A stretch of DNA of 64,000 nucleotides, taken from positions 372,001 through 436,000 of the forward strand of contig ML058440.1 in the NCBI GenBank assembly GCA_003013855.2. Reading direction: 5' to 3'. Positions 57,923-64,000 of the stretch are shown piece after piece (position 1 is the first letter of the stretch; each line of letters starts with the position of its first letter). Position numbers and translations under genes: made by a program. The DNA is from Liriodendron chinense (lineage: Eukaryota; Streptophyta; Magnoliopsida; Magnoliales; Magnoliaceae). The notes under the pieces are model-generated. The model ran no database searches and had not been told where the DNA came from. It saw nothing but the letters and a program-made list of their open reading frames with translations.

Positions 57923-58463
57923 CAGATTAGGTGTGGACTCAGCTTCACTAGAGACAATGCAGCCTTTACTATGGGACCCACCTTAATGTATTTGTTTGAT
58001 ATCCATGTCGTGCATCCGTTTTGCCAAATCATTTTAGGCTACGTGCCCAAAAATGAAGCAGATCCAAATCTTATGTAGACCATACTGTAGGAATTAGTGG
58101 TAGTTAAACATCCCACAATTAAAAACTTATTAGGGTCCACCGTAATGCTTCTGTAATGTTTATTTGCCATCCAACCTGTTGATAAGGTCACATGAACTTG
58201 GATGAAGAGAAAAAAAAAAAACAAATATCAACTTCATCCAAAACTTTTATAGCCCATTATAAGTTGTTAATGGTCGTTCACCACTGTTTCCTTATGGCAT
58301 GGTCCACCTGAGACTTGGATCTGCTTCTTTTTTAGGCTCATGCCCTAAAATGATATGGAAAAATGGATGGACGACGTGGATATAGAATACATGCATCAAA
58401 GTGAGCCCCACAATAAGCGTCGCATCGTCTTGGATGAGGCTAGGGTTGCACCTGATATGCTCC
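57923..58463. repeat. Foldback element (57.9 kb copy)
   Basis: The left ATCCATGTCGTGCATCCGTT and right ATGGATGGACGACGTGGATA mirror each other, as do AATTAAAAACTTATTAGGG and TATAAGTTGTTAATGGTCG, and AAAAATGAAGCAGATCCAAA with TTGGATCTGCTTCTTTTTTA. The central phrase CATCCAACCTGTTGATAAGG is shared with the 27.2-kb copy. It is non-coding. Confidence 0.8.
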
Positions 58464-59302
58464 ATTTTCTAAGATGCATAAGAAATTGAAAAGAGTAAAT
58501 AGAAATTTGATAGAGGTATAAAGGTGGAAGAGTTTGTTAGAAAGTAATACTAAGAGAAGATACAATTGCACAAAAAATTCAAAAAGGTGTTTAAGGGCAT
58601 TTTTGTCTAAGAAAAATGGAGTTAGTACACAGACGTGTAGAATAATAGTGTTTTGAAAAGTGATGCTATTTTAGCGCTCCCACGAAACCTAGGGTTATTT
58701 TAGTAAAAACCCATTTTTTAATATGTTCGTCATGGTCCTTTAAACCCTTTGATTAGCAAAGAAAAAGAAAATGGAATTCTTGACTCCAAATTCCTCAAAC
58801 CCGTTGCATGAATGAACTCGAGTTTTGCTTAAGTGAGGCATATGGTTTTAAATCATCTTAACCATTAGTAAATGTATGGATCATGCCCCCAAAATCATCT
58901 TAACCATTAGTCAATGGATGGATCATCCAACTTAACCCACATTGCATGCATGCATTTTTTTAATGGAACCGTGGTCGGCATTTAGGCCATGTATAGTTGG
59001 CTTAAGTTCCTCATTCCCCATATATAGTTGGCTTAAGTTCCTCATTCCCCATATATAGTTGATTTACTGTTAATAGTTTTAGTTTCCTTCTAATGCTTAT
59101 ATTAAGTAATCTCTCCACAGTATAAGTATTTTAAATCCGTGGATTCACTTTTATAGCTCATTTGATGATTGGTTTAGCTTAAGAATTAGCTCAAATGTTT
59201 ATCTAAATGAACTTAACAAAATTGCACATTTGGTGCCAAGCATAAAAACAACTTACCTGTAAGTGACTTACCGCTTACATCCAAAACAGGATTACCTATA
59301 AG
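58464..59302. other. Intergenic stretch without recognised genes
   Basis: Short local duplications are visible: AAATCATCTTAACCATTAGT twice near 58,852 and 58,892, and GTTGGCTTAAGTTCCTCATT twice near 59,000 and 59,030. No exon is seen. Confidence 0.5.
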
Positions 59303-61165
59303 GGCTCGTTTGGCATCTCTACTCCAATTCAATAAGAGCTTTTTGAATAAGAGCTATTTCAATAAGCCCTTTTTGTTCTAGCTCTTGTTTTAAATAAGCT
59401 CGTTTGGTAAAATCTCGAAATAAAGCTCTTATTTAAAATAAGCATATTTGGTAAAACTTTCAAATAAGAGATTTTTAAGGGTATTTAACGTCATTTTTAA
59501 AGATTACAACAACTTTAATATAAGAGCAATCCAAATGGTTGTTTTGGTGGACCGTCCATCATGTGGGGCCCAACATCAATGATAATTGTCCTTTATGTGG
59601 GGCCCCTCAATGTCCACTACCCACCACCCATCACGTGGACTCTACATTTGATGTGTCCATAGTGTGGGCCCTACCTTTTAAGTGGATTGTCCATCATGTG
59701 GAGCCCGCTTTTGATATCCACCATTCGTCGTGTGGGGTGCACCTTTTATGTGGATCAGCCATCATATGGCCTACTTTGGATATGGGTCATCCATCATGAG
59801 AGACCTTGGATGTGGACCGTCCATTAGGTGGGGCCCACTTGATGTGAATTGTCCATTATGAGGGGCCACACTTTTATGTGGATCATCCATCATGTGAAGC
59901 CCACTCCGTCAATTATGTGGGCCCACCTTGATGTGGACTATTCATTGTGTGAGGCCCCACCTTCACTATGGGTCGTTCATCATGTGGGACCATCTTTGAT
60001 ATCAACTGACCATCATGTGGGCCCACCTTCAATGACCATCATCCATCATGTGGGTCCCACCTTTGATGTGGATTGTCCATCAAATGGGACCCACTTGATT
60101 TGCATGTTCTGTCATGTTGGGTCACACTTTGATGCGGGCCATCTATCATGTGGGGCACACCATTGATGTGAACCTTTCAATACATGGGCCCACCTTGACG
60201 TGGGGCCCCACTTCAATATGAGTCATTCATCATGATGGACCCATCTTTGATGTGAACCATCCATCATGTGGGCCCCACTTAATGTGGATAGTCTATCATG
60301 TGGAACCCACTTTTGATGTCCACCATCCATCATGTAGGTCTCACCTTGGTTGTGGACCATCCATCATGTGGGGCCCAACCTTTAATATGGGTCATTCATC
60401 ATGTAGGCCCACCTTTAATGTCAACCTTCCATCATGTGGTCCCACATTCAATGTCCACCATACCATCCATCATGTGGGTCACACCTTTGTTGTGGACGAT
60501 CTGTCATGTGGGGCCCACTTGATGTGGATAGTCCATCATGTGGGACCCACCTTTGATGTCCACCATCGATCATGTAGGTCCCACCTTTGTTGTGGACCGT
60601 CCATCATATGGGGCCCAACCTTCAATATGGGTCATTCCCTTTAATGTCAACCTTCCATCATGTGGTCCCACATTCAATGTCCATCATCCATCAGGTAGGG
60701 CCTGCTTGATGTGGATCGTTCATCATGCAGGGCCACACTTTGAAGTAGGCCATCCATCATGTGGGGCTCACCTTTGATGTGCCCATGCATTATGTAGGCC
60801 CACCTTTGATATTGGTCATTCATCATGCGGGGCCCACCTTTACTATGGGTTGTTCATCATGTGGGCCTACCTTGAAGAAATTGTAAGAGAATAGATAAGG
60901 GTAATATGGGAATTATTTGAAAAGTTTAAGGACAAACTTGTCCAAAAATTAGTTCAAAATGTCTACCCGCTTAAGCCAAATAAGCTCCATTTCAAAAAGT
61001 AACCCCTCCCCAACTTATTAAATCAGAGCTTATTTGCTACTTTCTAAACAAATAAGCACCTTGATTAAACTTTTACCAAACAGTCTAAAAGCTTATTTTT
61101 TTAGAAATAAGCCAATAAGCTCTTACTTGTAAGTCAAAACTTCAAGAACTTATTCCAAACACACC
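59302..61165. mobile_element. DNA-transposon-like element enclosing a minisatellite
   Basis: Left end GGGCTCGTTTGG and right end CCAAACACACC are imperfect inverted termini of hAT type. Inner subterminal zones are also inverted: AGCTCTTATTTAAAATAAGC and TTGGTAAAAC on the left, and TTTTACCAAACAG and AATAAGCCAATAAGCTCTTA on the right. The centre is a 34-bp minisatellite (59540-60880). No transposase and no convincing target duplication were found, so it is an old or non-autonomous copy. Confidence 0.65.
59540..60880. repeat. About 34-bp GTGGGGCCCAC minisatellite, around 39 units
   Basis: A unit is close to CCATCATGTGGGGCCCACCT followed by TTGATGTGGACCAT. Unit lengths vary from 32 to 36 bp. A higher-order pattern is visible: about 60290-60455 reappears at about 60530-60690. 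Open frames of 86 to 130 residues (HHVGPTFDV repeats) run through the array only because the sequence is repetitive. Confidence 0.92.
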
Positions 61166-61212
61166 TGGAGCATTCAACTTAAACCAACTCACTCCTAACT
61201 GGTGTGATTCTT

Positions 61213-61349
61213 GGTCTACATTGCACATGGCCAAAATATCTAAATCTACTTTCCCTTATCTTATCACCTATTGATACCACTAAGTTCCCTCAAATGCATT
61301 CATTTCTAATTCTATCCTTCTTCGTCTTGCCGCTCATCTATCTCAACAT
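61213..61349 (-). mobile_element. LINE reverse transcriptase C-terminal fragment
   Basis: Reading from 61349: MLR, stop, MSGKTKKDRIRNECI, stop, GNLVVSIGDKIRESRF, RYFGHVQC. It matches the plant LINE end block (MLRWMCG, KDRIRNE, KMRENRLRWFGHVQ). The first stop is a TAG in place of TGG. Confidence 0.8.
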
Positions 61350-61701
61350 CCTTACACAGCCTGTGAACTCGTTGTTCCTCGACTGTCCAACATCCAAACG
61401 AAAGGTGTAAAAAAATCCAGGATTAAAGCCAAATTAATCAAAAACCTAATACTAAAAGAAATTGATTTTCACCATCCAACTTTAAAAAAAAAGGAAGGAA
61501 GGAAGAGAAGAACCAAGGCACAGGAAACAGTCTTATCTCGATGGAGATACGGAACAAACATATGTAGCCAAAAACAGGGATTTCATATAAAAACCAAAAG
61601 AAACGAAACCCCAAATAGAAGAGGAATCGAATTTCTCGACCAAAACCTCAACGAGTTCGGATTCCATGTAAAGAAATCAAAAGGCGATCGTCGGTTCTTA
61701 C

Positions 61702-61746
61702 CTGCTGGAGCGATTTTACGGGGGCATGCGCTGATTGCCGTGTGCT

Positions 61747-61749
<3 letters not shown>
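61702..61749 (-). CDS. Possible first coding exon of an unidentified gene (partial)
   Basis: After a long GA/CT run (61750-61784) that would be a CT-rich leader on the minus strand, ATG starts MSTRQSAHAPVKSLQQ. The exon ends at CAG followed by GTAAGAACC, a consensus donor. The region beyond (61,400-61,690) has the T-rich, ATG-poor look of a plant first intron. No downstream exon was found before the transposon-like block. This could be a real 5' end, a relic, or chance. Confidence 0.3.

Positions 61750-61784
<35 letters not shown>
61750..61784. repeat. (GA)n microsatellite
   Basis: About 17 GA units directly abut the possible start codon above. Confidence 0.95.
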
Positions 61785-61788
<4 letters not shown>

Positions 61789-62364
61789 TGATGACGTCTC
61801 ATGCAACTTCAAATATTTCATGCATGTGAACTGATACGTATTCCGAGGCCAATGGTATTCATGTATTTTCATTGAACAACATGCCCATACGGAACGTGTG
61901 CCAATGGGCAACGTGTGAGCCCATTGCCCACGTACCCATGTGGAATCATGGCTCCAGCAACGCGTAGGTACAACTTTTAGATACATGCGTGTATGTGGAT
62001 CCAATAATCATCTCAGCTAGTATAGTTTTATTACGAACGGAAGGAGCCTCTTTTTTATTAGAAGACTGCGATTGGCCCATTATCATCAACCGTTCAGATC
62101 ACATGGCCATCAGCTATAAAAACTCAAAGTTACGGCAAATAATCCATCATACACAAGCAGATTAATATATACCCGGTTGTCAAAATCAAGGCTCCTTTCC
62201 AATAAAGTAGTCCAAAATTCACTGGTTGACAAGTGCAGCCCAGCGGTCCCAATATTCACAGTTGGCAACCATTGGAATCTAAAATTCAACATCAAAATCA
62301 GAGAGATGATGTCATATGACATGCTGTTATTTTCTTAACATTGACAGCCTAGCTTGACCCGTTC

Positions 62365-62470
62365 CATTGGTCTTGAGGCTTTTTGGCATACTGGTTAAGT
62401 TCTTAACAATTGGTATCCAAGCCAACACCGAGTTGTGTGTTCGAGTCCATATTCAGTCATGGAGGGCAAC
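62365..62470 (+). mobile_element. TRIM fragment (LTR end, primer-binding site, start of interior)
   Basis: CTTGAGGCTTTTTGGCATAC, TGGTTAAGTTCTTAACA, AT, TGGTATCCAAGC (62411-62422), then CAACACCGAGTTGTGTGTTC closely match the minus-strand reading of the element at 32047-32484, including the two-base gap before the primer site. The second LTR was not found. Confidence 0.8.
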
Positions 62471-62604
62471 CTGTGTTTGAGTGTATAGGATCCAACCAAT
62501 TTTCTTATTTCTACTTCTAACATTCTCCAGTCCCAAACAGGGCCCACCCAATATCTTAATTCCGCCATCCACAAAAATGATTTTCTAGCACTTGTAGGAA
62601 TAAA

Positions 62605-62640
62605 AAAAAAAATAATAAAAAAAATAAAAAAAAAAAAAAA
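62605..62640. repeat. A-rich simple repeat
   Basis: Runs of A broken by single T. Confidence 0.9.
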
Positions 62641-63018
62641 GAGGAAAAAATCAGATTATTAGTATGATATTTGGCGGGTCGCCCTTCATTACATCCCACA
62701 GGTATTAAATTATGATGATTATACAACAAACGTGGAAACATCCACATCTCACCCCACATTGAAATTGGATTAATTCAAGTAAGGCATGAAACAAACATCA
62801 CCACCTAAGAGAAGAAAAAAATGCAAAACCCTCCTCTTTATACCCAATTCTTAGCTTTTCCCATCCAAAAAACGCTAATATCCCTGACCCCTGATGCTGG
62901 GTGCTTTGTGATGGTTATGGGGAATGATCCGGCCATGCAGCCCACGTCTACACATGATCAGTCTGGGGAAAGCTAAGATGTTCTTTCAGATGCCATGGAT
63001 TGTTGCACGAATGGCTTG

Positions 63019-63200
63019 TCAGAACTCCTGGGCATCAAGGTCAGGCTTGGAAGGATATTCGAGACCCTGGAGTGCGGGCATCTTTCTCAGATCCTCTTCA
63101 GAGTATGCAGGGACGAACCAGTATCTCTTGTCTGCTCCAAACACCTGATATTCCAAAACCAATGTCGGAGCAAAATGTAACTGATATTGATAACTGATAA
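63019..63200 (-). CDS. Probable terminal coding exon of an unidentified gene (partial)
   Basis: On the minus strand, the frame LVLEYQVFGADKRYWFVPAY, then SEEDLRKMPALQGLEYPSKP, then DLDAQEF ends at TGA 63019-63021. Composition (aromatic and acidic, low Ser/Leu bias) and higher GC than the surroundings suggest real coding. A possible acceptor ATATCAG lies before GTG TTT GGA at 63144. The frame stays open to about 63200, so the exon may start earlier. I do not recognise the protein. The remaining exons would lie to the right, and none was identified before the window ends. Confidence 0.5.
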
Positions 63201-64000
63201 TCGAGTATCAACATGGTAAGTCTTAAGAAGCTGGAACCGGGTCTTAACGGCCCAACATACAAGCTCGACAAAAATCAGATACTAGATCTGGATAGCATAT
63301 CTGGGGTTTCTCATCTGTAAATGCATCTTTTGCTTGGTGTTCCAGAACTGTACATATGATAGGCCCCACTGTTGACATCTTAGATTGGAAGATACTGACC
63401 CTTCGATTTTTGGCTTTTTCCCCATTGTCTGTGGTCATATGCATTTTTTTTCTCTTAATTTCTATTGGTAAGCTACTTTAATTGATGGGTTAAGATCATC
63501 CAATTTGAGATATTTCCTGGGCATCACCCACCCATATTGGAGCAAGGTCTGAATATCGTCAGAAACTGCTACATATCACCCGATATGTACTGGTATTTCA
63601 CATGAACAATACAGGTGCATAGGCCCTGTATCACCGTTAAACAGGCCTGATGCGGACCAACCTCAAACCTCAAGGTGGAGCCCATCAGATCAATGGTCTG
63701 GATCACCAAATCATGGACCCCACATATATGGAGTCCTAAACATAAGCAAGCTATAGGTCCGCTGATGAGCAAGACCCCTGTAGTTCCACTCCGAAGCAAT
63801 TTGCATGGTCATATGTCCATTACAATGCTAGTTGATTAGACCAGCCAATACATAGGTTCCACTTATTTCATTTCGAACCAACCAACACCCTCTATGAATA
63901 AATGCTATTTTAGGGAGAGGTTTAAGAACTTGAAATCAATCCTGCATTGATTAAAGCATGACCTTTGAAGTTTTACTGAGTTCGAAAGGCTTGCATAGTC
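63201..64000. other. Stretch without recognised features at the right edge
   Basis: The stretch contains regional motifs (GGTCTGGATCACC, GGTGGAGCCCATC). It should hold an intron or upstream exons of the gene ending at 63019, if that gene is real. No second exon is supported. Confidence 0.35.

Noticed and set aside
59539..60777. 86- to 130-residue frames with HHVGPTFDV repeats
   Set aside because: These are translation of the 34-bp minisatellite, with no start context and frame changes between units.
1..64000. CRISPR arrays, operons, prophage or bacterial systems
   Set aside because: The direct repeats are tandem satellites without spacers, and all recognisable genes are plant nuclear genes or plant transposons.
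1..64000. tRNA or rRNA genes
   Set aside because: The only tRNA-like A and B boxes belong to SINEs with A-rich tails. No cloverleaf-forming gene was recognised by eye.

Overview
The window reads as nuclear DNA of a seed plant with a large, repeat-rich genome. The signs are plant-specific DUF1442 genes, GT-AG introns, plant-type LTR retrotransposons primed by initiator-Met tRNA, SINEs with polymerase III boxes, hAT-like and foldback elements, and abundant microsatellites. Many foldback elements and minisatellites carry a GTGGGGCCCAC-type core, which suggests a magnoliid; that is an inference, not proof. Gene density is very low. LAYOUT. 1-4.5 kb: a foldback element whose left arm is triplicated, then an AT-rich intergenic stretch. 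4.6-5.3 kb (+): an intact, intronless DUF1442 gene with a TATA box and a hairpin in its 3' flank. 6.6-9.0 kb: a foldback element and a 5'-truncated Ty1/copia remnant on the minus strand. 9.0-19.9 kb: a large direct tandem duplication (A-B / A'-B') that carries SINE, LTR and primer-binding-site copies. An extra 1.58 kb is inserted in the second copy. 21.9-22.7 kb (-): a second, intact DUF1442 gene with one 95-bp intron. 22.8-36.1 kb: repeat-derived intergenic DNA with several foldback elements, a copia-type LTR, and a SINE split by a 438-bp TRIM-like mini-retrotransposon with a perfect 5-bp target duplication. 36.1-40.6 kb: a complete insertion of a non-autonomous Ty3/gypsy chromovirus (near-identical LTRs, 5-bp target duplication, gag, degenerate RT, integrase C-terminus, chromodomain). 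41.2-51.8 kb (-): a cyclin-L gene, recognisable over seven exons with intact splice sites. It has two in-frame stops inside the cyclin boxes, a missing small exon and a missing 3' end, so it is an unprocessed pseudogene, and its introns are filled with repeats. 52.9-64 kb: LTR remnants, a 516-bp hAT-like MITE with an 8-bp target duplication, a 56-bp CpG-rich satellite, a foldback element, a DNA-transposon-like element enclosing about 1.3 kb of 34-bp minisatellite, LINE fragments, a second TRIM fragment, a possible first exon and a probable last exon of an unidentified minus-strand gene. HOW THE GENES RELATE. The two DUF1442 paralogues, about 17 kb apart and in opposite orientation, are the only genes that look fully functional. 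Nothing here forms an operon or a shared pathway. The main biology is genome turnover: nested insertions, segmental duplication, satellite birth inside mobile elements, and decay of a splicing-related cyclin gene.
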